A stretch of 64,000 nt of DNA from CAVSUZ01 sp963791885 (lineage in GTDB: Bacteria > Pseudomonadota > Alphaproteobacteria > Acetobacterales > Acetobacteraceae), in assembly GCA_963791885.1 (NCBI GenBank), contig CAWBUL010000004.1:558001-622000 (forward strand), in the 5' to 3' direction. The notes under the pieces were generated by a model. The model saw only the letters and a list, made by a program, of their open reading frames with translations, was not told the DNA's origin and made no database searches. Both the position numbers and the translations under genes were made by a program. Shown here piece by piece: positions 1 to 8,818 of the stretch (position 1 is the first letter of the stretch; the number at the start of each line of letters is the position of its first letter).

Positions 1-1
1 G

Positions 2-535
2 GTGATCATCGAATTCGAAGGCCACGCTGCAGAGCTGAACCATCGGCCGCTCACGGCCGCGGTGCTGGCTGGCCTGCTCACGCCCATGATGGAAGGGGTG
101 AACATGGTGAACGCGCCGGTGGCGGCGCGGGAACGCGGGATCGACGTATCGGAGACGGTGCACGACCGGCCCAGCGAGTATCAGACCCTGGTGCGGGTGA
201 CGGTGGAGACGGACAAGCTCACCCGCTCGGTTTCGGGAACGCTGTTCGCCGGCGCACGGCCGCGGATCGTGGAGATCAAGGGCATCCGGGTCGAGGCGGA
301 TTTCGCGCCGCACATGCTCTATGTGACGAACCAGGACAAGCCGGGCTTCATCGGGCGATTCGGTGCGACGCTGGCGGGCGCGGGCATCAACATCGCCACC
401 TTCCACCTGGGCCGGGCGGAGCCGGGGGGCGACGCGATCTGCCTGGTGGCGGTAGACGAGGGCGTGCCGGAGGACGTGCTGTCCATGGTCCGCACGCTGC
501 CGCTGGTGGTGCAGGCGACCGGCTTGCGTTTTTAG
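2..535 (+). CDS. serA: D-3-phosphoglycerate dehydrogenase, C-terminal part
   Basis: This is the C-terminal half of SerA, the first enzyme of serine biosynthesis, which oxidises 3-phosphoglycerate with NAD. The gene begins before the window, so the catalytic and NAD-binding domains are absent. What remains is the allosteric substrate-binding domain (about residues 1-95, with LTAAVLAGLLTPMMEGVNMV and a VNAPVAARERGI segment) followed by a C-terminal ACT domain (from about residue 103, MLYVTNQDKPGFIGRFGATL), the serine sensor in long-type SerA proteins. It ends at a TAG. It is ordinary chromosomal backbone and marks the left limit of the accessory region. Confidence in the family is high. Confidence 0.93.
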   Translation: MIIEFEGHAAELNHRPLTAAVLAGLLTPMMEGVNMVNAPVAARERGIDVSETVHDRPSEYQTLVRVTVETDKLTRSVSGTLFAGARPRIVEIKGIRVEADFAPHMLYVTNQDKPGFIGRFGATLAGAGINIATFHLGRAEPGGDAICLVAVDEGVPEDVLSMVRTLPLVVQATGLRF

Positions 536-761
536 GGGGACGATTTTGCCGGCCAGCGGCCGACCTGCGGTCGTTGAAAGCGGGCATTGTCATCAACCCA
601 CTTGGTTGACGGGTGATGTTGGCCCACCCGGGTCATGCTGGCGCCATGCTCACGGCGATCAAGGACGCATCCGCGCCGCCTGCGGCGGTCGCCTTCTGCG
701 ATCCTTGACCGCCGCTGCGCGTGGCGCCGCCGCAGGGGCCGGTCGGGACGAAGGAACGTCC
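536..761. other. Intergenic region, no gene seen
   Basis: About 225 bases separate serA from the IS110 remnant. I see no convincing coding frame, RNA gene or tRNA fragment here. The stretch is GC-rich with several short inverted repeats. It is the junction between backbone and accessory DNA, but no att-like copy of the tRNA-Gly end is visible in it. Confidence 0.5.
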
Positions 762-1322
762 TCAAGGTCGAACCAAGGAACTGGTGTTGGCGTCGCGCAG
801 CACAGCATTGGCGATGACGATCAGCTTGCGCATAACGGCGACGAGTGCAACGAGCGGTTTCTTGCCTTGCTCAATCAGCCGCTGACGGAATGCCCGCAGC
901 TGGGGATTGTGCTGACTGGCGACCAACGCCGCCATAAACAGCGATCGTTTGACCTCCGGCCTGCCGCCTTTCACGCGGCGATAGGCGTTGCTTGCTCCGC
1001 TCTGTCGCGGATGCTGGGCCAGCCCGGCCAAGGCCGCCGCTTGGCGGCGTTCGAGCCTTCCCAGTTCCGGCATCAGGCCAATCAATGCGGCGGCGGTTCG
1101 TGGCCCGATGCCGGTGATCCCGCACAAAGCCTCGGCATCGCGGCGCAAAGACGGGGACCTGTCGATCAAGCTGGCGATGTCGGCGTCAATCGCAGCGATC
1201 TCGGCCTCCAAGCACCCCAGCAACGGCCGGATATAGCGGTCCAGCTCTGTCGCGCCGGGAGCCCCGGCGCGATTGCCCCAGGCCGTGCGTTGCCCGACCA
1301 GGCCACGTCGCAACATCACCAG
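762..1322 (-). pseudogene. IS110-family transposase, C-terminal fragment
   Basis: The minus-strand frame reads as the C-terminal transposase_20 domain of an IS110/IS116/IS902 transposase: a helical linker, then GITGIGPRTAAALIGLMPEL, a helix-hairpin-helix-like motif typical of the family, then QHPRQSG and KRSLFMAALVAS. The N-terminal DEDD catalytic half is missing because the reading frame runs straight into the end of the IS481 element at about 1322. The IS110 5' half is not found on the other side of that IS481 copy, so it was deleted rather than merely interrupted. It is non-functional. Confidence 0.85.
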
Positions 1323-2280
1323 TGTGTGGTCCCGGGATGAGGTGGTGGGGGTTAATTTTGAACGCTGCGGGGTTTGATCTCCAGGCGTCACAAATGCTCT
1401 GGAAGGGCGTTTTCCACTTCAGTGCCTTGAGGTGTTTGGCGAAGTTGTAGGCTGTGACGAAGCTGAGAACATGAGCCTTGAGGCTTTCCAGGTCCTCGTA
1501 GTGGAAGAGTTTGGTGGTCGCTTCCTTGACCGTTCGGTTCATTCGCTCGGCCTGGCCATTGGTCCAGGGATGGTAAGGCTTTGTTAGTCGATGTTCGATG
1601 CCATGCTCGAGACAAACGCGATCGAAGACATGCGGTCCGAGAAAGCGCCTGGTTGGTCCTTCACGGTTCTTGGGCAGATCGGCGAAGGCCATGCCGTTAT
1701 CGGTCAGGACCTTGTGTATCATGTAAGGAAAGGCCGCGACGACGTTTCTGAGGAAGGCGGCGCCTTCCATTTTTCCGGCGTGCTCGTGGAACTCGACGTA
1801 AGTGAACTTCGAGACGCGGTCGATGGCGAGGAACATGACGAGTGTTCCGTCCGCATGAGCGAGTTCGGCGCTGTCGATGTGGACGTAACCAATATCGTAC
1901 GTCTTGAACCGCTTGCGTTTTTCCGTAGCCTCGCCGGTCGGGAGGCGGGAGATGCCGTGGCGTTGAAGGCAGCGATGCAGCGCGCTTCGGCTCAGGTTTG
2001 GAATAGTGTCCTTCAGGCAGCCGAGGACGTCATCCAGCGGCAGGAGCGTCCGGCGCTGGAACTCGACGATGGCGGCTTCCTCGGCCGGGGTCAGGACCGT
2101 GCTTTTCGGCTTTGGTCCCATGGGAGCATCGGTGGTCTCGGCGCGATTGCGCCACTTCAGGGCGGTTTTGACATTAAGACCATACTGGGTGGCGAGGAGG
2201 CGGGCCGGCGCTTTCGCCGCTTTGAGCTCGGCTCGAATTCGCGGCGTCGTACGGGCGCTGCCGCGAAGAACGCTTGCCAC
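1186..2280 (-). CDS. IS481-family DDE transposase (reads through IS end)
   Basis: The protein begins MASVLRGSARTTP and has an N-terminal helix-turn-helix (about residues 15-55), a linker with RHGISRLP, then an rve integrase core with IDRVSKFTYVEF, LTDNGMAF and KPYHPWTNGQAERMNR. The family uses a DDE triad; the second D is in TDNG and the E is in GQAERMNR. The IS-encoded part ends HHLIPGPHT. The element carries no stop codon, so the frame continues about 40 codons into the IS110 remnant (364 aa instead of about 322). In the other copy the stop is formed by the target duplication. It may still be active. Confidence 0.88.
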   Translation of the reverse strand: MASVLRGSARTTPRIRAELKAAKAPARLLATQYGLNVKTALKWRNRAETTDAPMGPKPKSTVLTPAEEAAIVEFQRRTLLPLDDVLGCLKDTIPNLSRSALHRCLQRHGISRLPTGEATEKRKRFKTYDIGYVHIDSAELAHADGTLVMFLAIDRVSKFTYVEFHEHAGKMEGAAFLRNVVAAFPYMIHKVLTDNGMAFADLPKNREGPTRRFLGPHVFDRVCLEHGIEHRLTKPYHPWTNGQAERMNRTVKEATTKLFHYEDLESLKAHVLSFVTAYNFAKHLKALKWKTPFQSICDAWRSNPAAFKINPHHLIPGPHTGDVATWPGRATHGLGQSRRGSRRDRAGPLYPAVAGVLGGRDRCD

Positions 2281-2342
2281 AGGGCATCCTCCTCCTGACG
2301 GGTCAGGGATGAAGTTGCACCATCACACTCCGGGACTGAACA
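1323..2342 (-). mobile_element. IS481-family element, copy A (1020 bp)
   Basis: The element is bounded by imperfect inverted repeats, TGTTCAGTCCCGG at the 2342 end and TGTGTGGTCCCGG at the 1323 end. It is exactly 1020 bp, the same length as the copy at 61264-62283. The six bases outside the two ends differ (CACCAG on the left, CTAATG on the right), so no target duplication is present. Different broken genes lie on each side: IS110 on the left and a helicase-like gene on the right. This fits recombination between two IS481 copies with loss of the DNA between them. Confidence 0.85.
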
Positions 2343-3833
2343 CCTAATGAATTATTTTTGGAGGTGATTCAGGTCCTGGACCCGCGACATCCTCTGTACG
2401 GGCGGTCATTCCGCGTGATCTGCCGCCGTCACACACCTCATGCACGCCGACGACGCGCAATTCGTCATCGCCGGCGTGCTGCCCGTGGTGACGCGGCGGC
2501 AGCATGCCCGGCACCCCGCCGGTGATCTCCGACTTGGTTCCTTTGTGGCCCACGAAGCCGATCGCATTCTCGCCCAGCGCGTGCAGCCGCAGCAGCCGGT
2601 TCAGCTCCTCCCGCTTCCGCTGGCTCCGCTGGAGTGTTGATTTCGCGAAGCCGCCGACGATCAGCCGGGTTTCCGCGTGTGGCGCGGCCACCGCGGGCGG
2701 CTCGCGCACGATCAGGCGCGGGAAGAACTGCCGCACGGTGTCCATCTGCGGCGTGTTGTTCACCAGCAGCACCGGGATTTCCTGCAACCGCTGATCCGGC
2801 TTCAGCGTCGTGTGCACGGTAATTTCACGCACCACGCCGCGCTTCGTCATCGAGGTGTTGCTGATGATGCGGCCCGCGGTTCCGGCAAGCACCTCGGCCG
2901 CGACGCTGACAGCGGTCACCAGCTTGCCGATCTCACCATTGATCGCCTCGGCCGCAGCGGCTTCGCGCAGCTCCTCGAGCGACATAGCGGCATGCGCCGT
3001 CGACGCCCGCTTGCGCCGCCGGATCAGGCCCATCGCCTGGATGAAATCCTCCGCCCGCAACCCCACCGCGCGCTGCATCTCGGGTGTCAGGTTGTCGTCG
3101 CTCGGGCAGGCTTTCGCGAGCGCGCCTAACAGCCATGCCAGTTTGCGCGTGCCCGCATCGTCGGGTTCGCCCTCGTGCAGACAGGCAATTTCGCCAGCGC
3201 GGTCTCGCTGAAACTTTCCAGCGACAGGCTAAAAATCTAGGTGCCGTGTGGTGTGAAATCTTCCTCGATCTCGCGCGGGCGATGCCGCGCGCCACGTCCT
3301 TCGGCAGACCGCTGAAAATCCGGTTGCTTGCGGCGATGACCCCCTTCGCCTGGGCGGCTCGCTTGCGCATCGCCTGGAATGGGGACCGCCCGAAGCTCGG
3401 GCAGTGCGGGCCGTCAGCGGTCCCGCAGCCCTGACGGTCGATATCCATGTCGGCCTTGAGGCCCTCGGCCACACGCTCGGGCTCGATACAGAGATCGTCT
3501 GGCTTCGGATTGAACGCATCGCCACGACCCAGCAGCGGCGCGAAATCCAGCCCAATATCCCGATACCGTTCCACCAGTTGCCGGCCGAGCACCTGATGCT
3601 TCGGCACGTACACGATCTGCCGGTCCGGCTCCTCGTGTGCAAAGCGGACTGCGGCCTCGCTTTTGCCGGACCCGCCGCCGCCCAGCATGGCGATCTGCGG
3701 CGCGGGCTCGCCATCTTCCCGGCTGCGGTAGAACGCCAGCATCTTGCCAGCATGGAAGGTGTACGCCTCCGCCAGCGTGGCGGTCGGCAGCCTTCCGGGT
3801 GGCGGGCACGGCCTGAAATCCACCTCCGCGGCA
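2343..3833 (-). pseudogene. Helicase-like P-loop protein, broken fragment
   Basis: Two overlapping minus-strand frames make up one damaged protein. The first frame (3833 to about 3230) has a Walker A motif, GGGGSGKSE, followed by RFAHEEPDRQIVYVPKHQ and a CPSFGRSPFQ segment. The second (about 3190 to 2344) has a helicase-like PVLLVNNTPQMDTVRQFFPR segment, then HAETRLIVGGFAKS and LGENAIGFVGHKG. A frame change between about 3230 and 3190 joins them. Both ends are cut by IS481 ends (2342 and 3834). It resembles replication or helicase ATPases of plasmids and phages, but I cannot name the family. Confidence 0.6.
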
Positions 3834-3911
3834 GAAGAACGCTTGCCACAGTGCATCCTCCTCCTGACGGGTCAGGGATGAGTTTGCACCATCACACTCC
3901 GGGACTGAACA
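3834..3911 (-). mobile_element. IS481 left-end remnant (78 bp)
   Basis: This stretch repeats the left end of copy A almost base for base: the terminal TGTTCAGTCCCGG at 3911, the shared leader and ribosome-binding region, and the first codons of the transposase (MASVL or MHCGKRSS, depending on frame). Homology stops abruptly at about 3834, where the helicase-like gene begins. It lies in the same orientation as copy A, so the helicase fragment sits between two direct IS481 ends. Confidence 0.85.
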
Positions 3912-4066
3912 CCGGCGGGATCAGCGGTGAGATGGTGCGTGACCCTATGCTGGCCTGTGTCGAGCGTCGGTTCGCCGCCATCCCCGCGCCCCGCCCTGTT
4001 CAGTGGCTTGCCGATAACGGGTCCGCCTACTCCGCCCAAGACACACTGGAGTTCACTGCCCTTGGC
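3912..4066 (+). pseudogene. IS3-family OrfB fragment
   Basis: The plus-strand frame gives an integrase-core fragment with RPVQWLADNGSAYSA, the second-aspartate block of IS3-type transposases, and then TLEFTALGL. It has no start, no upstream helix-turn-helix and no C-terminal glutamate block. It begins right at the IS481 remnant and ends where the frame meets an oppositely oriented OrfA scrap. It is a non-functional relic. Confidence 0.75.
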
Positions 4067-4126
4067 CTCGTTGCCTGCTGCAGGATGAAGGCGATCTGCT
4101 GCTCGCTGAACCGCGATTGCTTCATC
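4067..4126 (-). pseudogene. IS3-family OrfA N-terminal scrap
   Basis: On the minus strand a start at 4126 gives MKQSRFSEQQIAFILQQA, the classic first helix of IS3 OrfA proteins of the MKxSRFSEEQI type. Only about 20 codons survive before the sequence runs into the oppositely oriented OrfB fragment. The two IS3 scraps may come from one element rearranged by inversion. Confidence 0.7.
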
Positions 4127-4355
4127 GGCCAACCCCCTCGGTTGCCTCCTGGCCAAACCTAGCGGGTTTTTCTCAGTCAAAACGGTCCAGTTTGCCGGGA
4201 GCAGGTCAGGGTTGGGTAGCCCGTAATTGCGGTAAGTGACAGACGCAATCCCATTAAAAAATAAAACTCGTCTCCTTATTTGGTTCAGCGGGGGCTGCAC
4301 GGGTTGGCGCGGATGGCCTTAGTCGGATCACTATCGCGCACATCACGAAATAGTG
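4127..4355. other. Non-coding stretch before the 4356 promoter
   Basis: No convincing gene is seen. The region is less GC-rich than its surroundings and separates the IS scar from the promoter, tiny ORF and DUF6065 gene. Confidence 0.45.
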
Positions 4356-4384
4356 TTGACAAAGACAACCTACGGTAGTATTTG
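4356..4384 (+). promoter_or_regulatory. Sigma-70-like promoter candidate
   Basis: A perfect -35 box TTGACA (4356-4361) is followed after 17 bases by TATTTG (4379-4384) as a weaker -10. It lies about 35 bases ahead of an AGGAG-type ribosome-binding site and a very short ORF, and drives towards the DUF6065 gene. Assigned on sequence alone. Confidence 0.55.
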
Positions 4385-4418
4385 TCCTGGTGCTTAACCA
4401 CCATTAGGAGAGTCAAAA

Positions 4419-4448
4419 ATGGAGACTCTAACTCGTAAACCGGAATAA
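4419..4448 (+). CDS. Tiny ORF with strong RBS (METLTRKPE)
   Basis: A nine-codon ORF, METLTRKPE, starts at 4419 after TAGGAG and ends in TAA at 4446-4448. The stop shares its last base with a second ATG (4448) that opens a 43-codon frame ending near 4579. The position just after a good promoter and before a hairpin and the DUF6065 gene would suit a leader peptide, a small peptide precursor or simply the stub of a decayed gene. I do not recognise the peptide. Confidence 0.35.
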   Translation: METLTRKPE

Positions 4449-4600
4449 TGGCATCGCCGCTTCACTTAAGACGCACGCCCACGCAGTTCGCAAGCCGAGC
4501 TCCCGGCCAGAGATTTCGGATCCCGGGCGGATCCGGATGGGCGACTGTATGTTCTTCACGTTTCGACGTCCGTCCGTGACTGGAAAAAAGTAATTACCTG

Positions 4601-4637
4601 AAAGCGGCCCCTCAAGTGATGTGGGGGGCCGCGCTTT
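4601..4637 (+). terminator. Hairpin between tiny ORF and DUF6065 start
   Basis: AAAGCGGCCCC (4601-4611) pairs with GGGGCCGCGCTTT (4625-4637), leaving a small bulge. The loop is about 13 bases. There is only a short T stretch, so termination would be partial. It sits 17 bases upstream of the DUF6065 start codon and could act as an attenuator between the tiny ORF and that gene. Confidence 0.45.
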
Positions 4638-4670
4638 AGGAAGGAACGCATCAATGCGGCAAGAAGCTTC

Positions 4671-6337
4671 CAGACCGTGTGAAAACCCCATGCTGATTCC
4701 GGCGCGACGCGCGCTACGCTAGAATCCCGACATGCCGCACATCACCGGCCATGACCGATCCCAGCTTCTGCTGTTGCCCGAATCCCTGGACGACTATGTC
4801 GGCCCCGACAACCCGGTGCGCTTCATCGAGGCTTTTGTGGACGGGCTCGATCTTGCGGGCGCGGGCTTCGCGCGCGTCGAACCGAAGGAGACTGGCCGTC
4901 CAAGCTATCTCCCCGGCGATCTGCTCAAGCTCTATATCTACGGTTATCTGAACCGCATCCGCTCAAGCCGTCGGCTGGAAGCCGAGACCCACCGCAATGT
5001 CGAGGTGATCTGGCTGCTGCGCCATCTCAAGCCGGACTTTAAGACCGTCGCCGACTTCCGCCGCGACAACCGCACGGCGTTCCGCCCAGTGTTCCGCCAG
5101 TTCGTGTTGCTGTGCAAGCAACTGGACCTGTTCGGCCGCGAGCTGCTGGCGGTGGATGGCACACGGATCAAGGCAGTCAACAACAAGGACCGCAATTTCA
5201 CCCGTGCCTCGCTGACCGAGTTCATCAAGCTGGCGGATGAGAAGCTCGACGATTACCTTCAGCGCCTCGACCGGAGCGATGCTGCCGAGCGGGGGACAAG
5301 AGGCGCACGGGTCGAGAACCTGGCGGAGAAGATCGCTGCGGTTCGTCAGCGGCGCGAGCGCTGCAAGGCGATGCTGGCAGAGCTGGACCGGACTGGGGAG
5401 AACCAGATCTCGCTGACCGATCCCGACAGCCGTGCAATGGCAGCGCACACGCACGTTGCCGTTGGCTACAACGTGCAGATCGCGGTCGATATCAAGCATA
5501 AGCTGATCGTCGAGCAGCAGGTCACCAACCAGGTGGTCGATATGGGCCTGCTGACGGGGACCGCCGAACCGGCGAAGGAGATCCTCGGCGTCGAGACGAT
5601 CGACGTCGTCGCCGACAAAGGTTATTTCAAGATCGAGGATATCGAGGCCTGCGAAAAGGCGGGCATGGTGCCCTATGTGCCGCGACCGCAGCGCGGTCCT
5701 TCGGTCAGGGAAGGTCTGTTCCGCAAGGACGAGTTCACGTATGAGGCGGAGACGGACAGCATGATCTGTCCCGCCGGGCAACGCCTTCACCCCTATTCAT
5801 CATCGATGCTTCGCGGGCTGAAGAAGATCAATTATGCCAACCGTGCTGCCTGCCCCGATTGTGTCTTGCGGCCGCGATGCACGGGCAATCGGTTTCGCTC
5901 GGTATCACGACTGGAGAATGAGGCGGTGTTGGACCGAATGGCGGCTCGGCTGGCGCAACGCCCAGACGTTCTTGACCGGCGCCGCGAGTCGGTCGAGCAC
6001 CCATTCGGCACGATCAAACAGTGGATGCATCAGGGTGCATTTCTGATGCGACGTCTGGAGAAGGTTCGAGCTGAGTTCAGCTTGACCGCGCTTGCCTACA
6101 ACATCAGGCGGGTGCTCAATCTTGTCCCGTTCGATGCGTTGATGTTGGTGGTGAAGGTCGTGCCGGATTGAGACGCTCGGGAGGTCCCTTGCGGGACAAA
6201 AGCAACGAACGGAGCCGCTCCCCGAGAGTCACAGCATGATTCCGGAGCAATCTGAAAGATCACACGATACCGCTCATCCATCTCGATCGGCCAAATCGGG
6301 ATCGTCTTCGCCACGCAGCGCGTTTCCACACGGTCTG
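4671..6337 (+). mobile_element. IS1182-family element with 4-bp duplication
   Basis: The ends are CAGACCGTGTGAAAAC (4671-4686) and GTTTCCACACGGTCTG (6322-6337), imperfect inverted repeats. CTTC directly repeats on both sides (4667-4670 and 6338-6341), as expected for the 4-bp duplication of this family. The insertion is inside codons 5-6 of the DUF6065 gene. The element is 1667 bp with one transposase gene and looks complete. The same two ends occur joined back to back at 14804-14837. Confidence 0.92.
4732..6171 (+). CDS. IS1182-family transposase
   Basis: A full-length transposase of 479 aa. The N-terminal DUF772-type domain (about residues 20-120) has PDNPVRFIEAFVDGL and RPSYLPGDLLKLYIYGYLNR. 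The DDE domain shows AVDGTRIKAVNNKDRNF, VGYNVQIAVD, VVADKGYF and a C-terminal ESVEHPFGTIKQWM block carrying the catalytic glutamate. A cysteine cluster (CPAGQ, ACPDCVLRPRC) lies between the last two blocks, as is usual in the family. It starts 61 bases inside the left end. Probably active. Confidence 0.93.
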   Translation: MPHITGHDRSQLLLLPESLDDYVGPDNPVRFIEAFVDGLDLAGAGFARVEPKETGRPSYLPGDLLKLYIYGYLNRIRSSRRLEAETHRNVEVIWLLRHLKPDFKTVADFRRDNRTAFRPVFRQFVLLCKQLDLFGRELLAVDGTRIKAVNNKDRNFTRASLTEFIKLADEKLDDYLQRLDRSDAAERGTRGARVENLAEKIAAVRQRRERCKAMLAELDRTGENQISLTDPDSRAMAAHTHVAVGYNVQIAVDIKHKLIVEQQVTNQVVDMGLLTGTAEPAKEILGVETIDVVADKGYFKIEDIEACEKAGMVPYVPRPQRGPSVREGLFRKDEFTYEAETDSMICPAGQRLHPYSSSMLRGLKKINYANRAACPDCVLRPRCTGNRFRSVSRLENEAVLDRMAARLAQRPDVLDRRRESVEHPFGTIKQWMHQGAFLMRRLEKVRAEFSLTALAYNIRRVLNLVPFDALMLVVKVVPD

Positions 6338-7101
6338 CTTCAGTTGTGCACTTCTATAAGATAATCTCGGAAGGCCTTCCGCCACAACTTGCAGATAAGA
6401 GCGGTGGCGGGACATTGCCCGTGCGCGCATACCGATATTGCGAGGCGGTCACCACGGCAACGGCCTTCGGATGGTGGGTGTTCCCGCCGACCGACCTTGA
6501 GCTGCTGTGGGACGGGCAGGATGTGCTCTGGCGATCCAGAGAGATTGACGATTGGGTTCCCCTCTTCCGATCGGCCCAATTCCCCGGAGAGTCTGCACGA
6601 TTCGATCTTGCTGCTCCACCTGCCCTGCTGGGTTGCTCACCGCCCTTCCTGTCCGCCCTCGCGGACCCAGGTGTGGTTCAGATATGGACGGGCCTAATGG
6701 TCCGGTCTGCTCCTGAGTGGAGCCTGTTGGTCCGCGCTCCAGCTAACATTCCGCCGCCTGGCGGTTACTCGATCTACGAGGGGATGTTGGAGAGCGATCG
6801 TCGGTTTGGCCCGCTATTTACGAACGTTCGGCTGACCCGTACCGATAGGCCAGTGCGCTTGAGTGCCGATCGGCCTGTCGTCCAGGTGCAGCCAATACCT
6901 CGGAAGGCCTATTCGGGTCAGGTTTTGGGAGCGATGGATCTGACGCTGGACATACACAGCATGAGGGTAGAAGACTGGGCAGCTTATCAAGCCTGCATTG
7001 TTGATCCCAGCGATGATCCGAAGCGCTGCCCCGGAAGCTACGCAATTGCGGCACGTAGACGTCGAAAGCGAGACTCGGAAGTTGCCGAGCTGCCGAGCTA
7101 G

Positions 7102-7539
7102 ATGGATGAGAGTATTTCGTCGTCCGTGAAGAACCCTGATCGGGTTGCGTGACTGACGACACGGTCAGGATCGAACCGCTCGCAGAGCCGGTTCGCCCGA
7201 GAGAGCTAGCAAGAACCAACGCACAAGGATGGTCAACCAGGCCAACAGCAACCGGAAGTTGTACCCAACTGCGGCCAGGCATCGCATTGATCTGACCCTG
7301 CCCCCAACATGAGAATTGCTGGTAATCACTGGAAGCCGGATCGTTTTGTGCGAAGGCGATAGTCGTCCGCATAGCTTATCGATCTGGGTTGCGTAACCGT
7401 ATCCTTATGATGTAGCTCCGCTGCTGCGCGAGAGGAGGAATAGAATGCGTCGATCGTCGGGCAGCACCCTCGCCTTGCTCCTGAGCTGATGCGCGATCAG
7501 TCTGAGGGAAGCGTCGATGCGGGTACGATCCGTCGGGGA
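7102..7539. other. Region between DUF6065 gene and IS3; possible gene tail
   Basis: No clear gene. A minus-strand frame ending at 7405 reads DRTRIDASLRLIAHQLRSKA and then LPDDRRILFLLSR, which looks protein-like. Its upstream part lies inside the IS3 end, so it may be the C-terminal stub of a gene cut by that insertion. Nothing else can be supported. Confidence 0.35.
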
Positions 7540-7616
7540 CAGAGGTGGCCGGGTTGGTCTGAACAGCGTTTCGGTTCCGATAGACGGTTTCCCGCGAACT
7601 ATCTCCATCAATTGCC

Positions 7617-7671
7617 GTGGTGGGGCGTTGCGTAGTGAGGGCGTAGCCCGACCGAAGCAATGCCCCACCAC
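7617..7671. repeat. 15-bp inverted repeat inside IS3 3' region
   Basis: GTGGTGGGGCGTTGC (7617-7631) pairs with GCAATGCCCCACCAC (7657-7671), with one mismatch and a 25-base loop. It lies just downstream of orfB. It could be a terminator, a regulatory hairpin, or the two ends of a very small nested insertion. Confidence 0.5.
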
Positions 7672-7682
7672 CGCGGCGAACA

Positions 7683-8510
7683 TCATGCGGCCTCCGCCAG
7701 CGCCAGGCCATAGAAATACGCCTGGTCGGGCGTCCGACCGTTCAGGCTCGAGTGAGGCCTTTTGCGGTTATAGAAGGCCAGATAGCCGCCGATTGAGCTG
7801 CGTGCCTCGGCGACGCTGTCATAGGCGCGCAGGTAGACCTCTTCGTATTTGACCGACCACCACAGCCGTTCCACGAACACATTGTCGCGCCACGAGCCGC
7901 GACCATCCATGCTGATCCTGATCGCGTTCCCCAGCAGCACGCCGGTGAACGCCGCACTGGTGAACTGGCTGCCCTGATCGGTATTGAAGATTTCCGGACG
8001 ACCGTGCCGGGCGAGCGCCTCATCGAGCGCATTCAGGCAGAAATCAACCTCCATGCTGATCGACAGCCGCCAGGCAAGAACCCGCCGGCTGAACCAGTCC
8101 ACCACCGCCGTGAGGTAGACAAACCCGCGAGCCATCGGAATGTATGTGATATCCATCGCCCACACTTGGTTCGACCGCTCGATCGGGGCGCCGCGCAGCA
8201 GATAGGGAAAGACCTTGTGCCCATCTGCGGGTTTGGACGTGCGTGGCCTGCGATAGATCGCCTCAATCCCCATCCGCTGCATCATCGTCGTGACCCGCTC
8301 CCGACCGATCGCGATACCCTCGCCGCGCAGTAGGTCACGCAGCATCCGGCTCCCCGCGAACGGGTAGTCCAGATGCAATTCGTCGATCCGCCGCATGATC
8401 GCCAGATCGGCGGCCGACACCGGACACGGATCGTAGTACAGGCTGCCCCGGCTGATCCCCAGCAGTTCGGCCTGTCGGCTCAATGCCAGCCTGTGTCCGC
8501 GATCGATCAT
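7683..8510 (-). CDS. IS3-family transposase OrfB
   Basis: OrfB (275 aa) carries an HTH_21-type domain (about residues 25-75, LDYPFAGSRMLRDLL, GIEAIYRRP) and an rve integrase core. The catalytic blocks are VWAMDITYIPM (first D), FNTDQGSQFTS (second D) and GRGSWRDNVFVERLWWSVKY (E). The C-terminus RKRPHSSLNGRTPDQAY is typical. It overlaps orfA by an ATGA junction, so a -1 frameshift product OrfAB is expected. It appears intact. Confidence 0.92.
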   Translation of the reverse strand: MIDRGHRLALSRQAELLGISRGSLYYDPCPVSAADLAIMRRIDELHLDYPFAGSRMLRDLLRGEGIAIGRERVTTMMQRMGIEAIYRRPRTSKPADGHKVFPYLLRGAPIERSNQVWAMDITYIPMARGFVYLTAVVDWFSRRVLAWRLSISMEVDFCLNALDEALARHGRPEIFNTDQGSQFTSAAFTGVLLGNAIRISMDGRGSWRDNVFVERLWWSVKYEEVYLRAYDSVAEARSSIGGYLAFYNRKRPHSSLNGRTPDQAYFYGLALAEAA

Positions 8511-8818
8511 CGCTTTGCGCTCAGCAAGCCCGCCTTGCCGAGCGCGGCCGACAAAAAATCGTTCTCCAGTGTCAGCTCACCGATCTTCGCGTGCAGCGTC
8601 TTCAGATCCGTTCCGCGGTCTGACGACGGCGTCGGTGATCCGGCGTTGAATACGCTGGCCGCTCCCTCCAGCAGTTGCGCTTTCCACGCCGCAATCTGCG
8701 TCGTGTGCACATCATGCAACACTGCCAGCTCTGCCAACGTCTTCTCACCCTTGACCGCAGCCAAGGCCACCTTCGCTTTGAATCCAGGGCTATGGTTGCG
8801 CCGTGATCGTCTCGGCAT
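8507..8818 (-). CDS. IS3-family OrfA (helix-turn-helix)
   Basis: OrfA (103 aa) begins MPRRSRRNHSPGFKAKVALA and has the HTH_Tnp_1 fold (KTLAELAVLHDVHTTQIAAW) followed by a leucine-zipper-like helix (LKTLHAKIGELTLENDFLSA) used for multimerisation. It sits upstream of orfB and overlaps it. Confidence 0.9.
   Translation of the reverse strand: MPRRSRRNHSPGFKAKVALAAVKGEKTLAELAVLHDVHTTQIAAWKAQLLEGAASVFNAGSPTPSSDRGTDLKTLHAKIGELTLENDFLSAALGKAGLLSAKR

Larger units (their letters stand above)
4654..7101 (+). pseudogene. DUF6065 protein gene split by IS1182
   Basis: The first codons (ATG at 4654, MRQEAS) lie left of IS1182 and the rest (from 6342) lies right of it. Removing the element and one copy of the CTTC duplication restores one frame reading MRQEASVVHFYKIISEGLPP, preceded by an AGGAAGGA ribosome-binding site. 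The body (about 258 aa) has AYRYCEAVTTATAFGWWVFP, PPFLSALADPGVVQIWTG and RFGPLFTNVRLTRTD, which I recall as the DUF6065 family. Its function is unknown. A truncated product could still start at GTG 6346, because only six codons are lost. No partner biosynthetic gene is intact nearby. Confidence 0.75.

Noticed and set aside
2343..4170. A composite transposon carrying the helicase-like gene between IS481 ends
   Set aside because: The right-hand IS481 is only a 78-bp remnant and the gene is cut at both ends, so it is a recombination scar, not a functional composite element.
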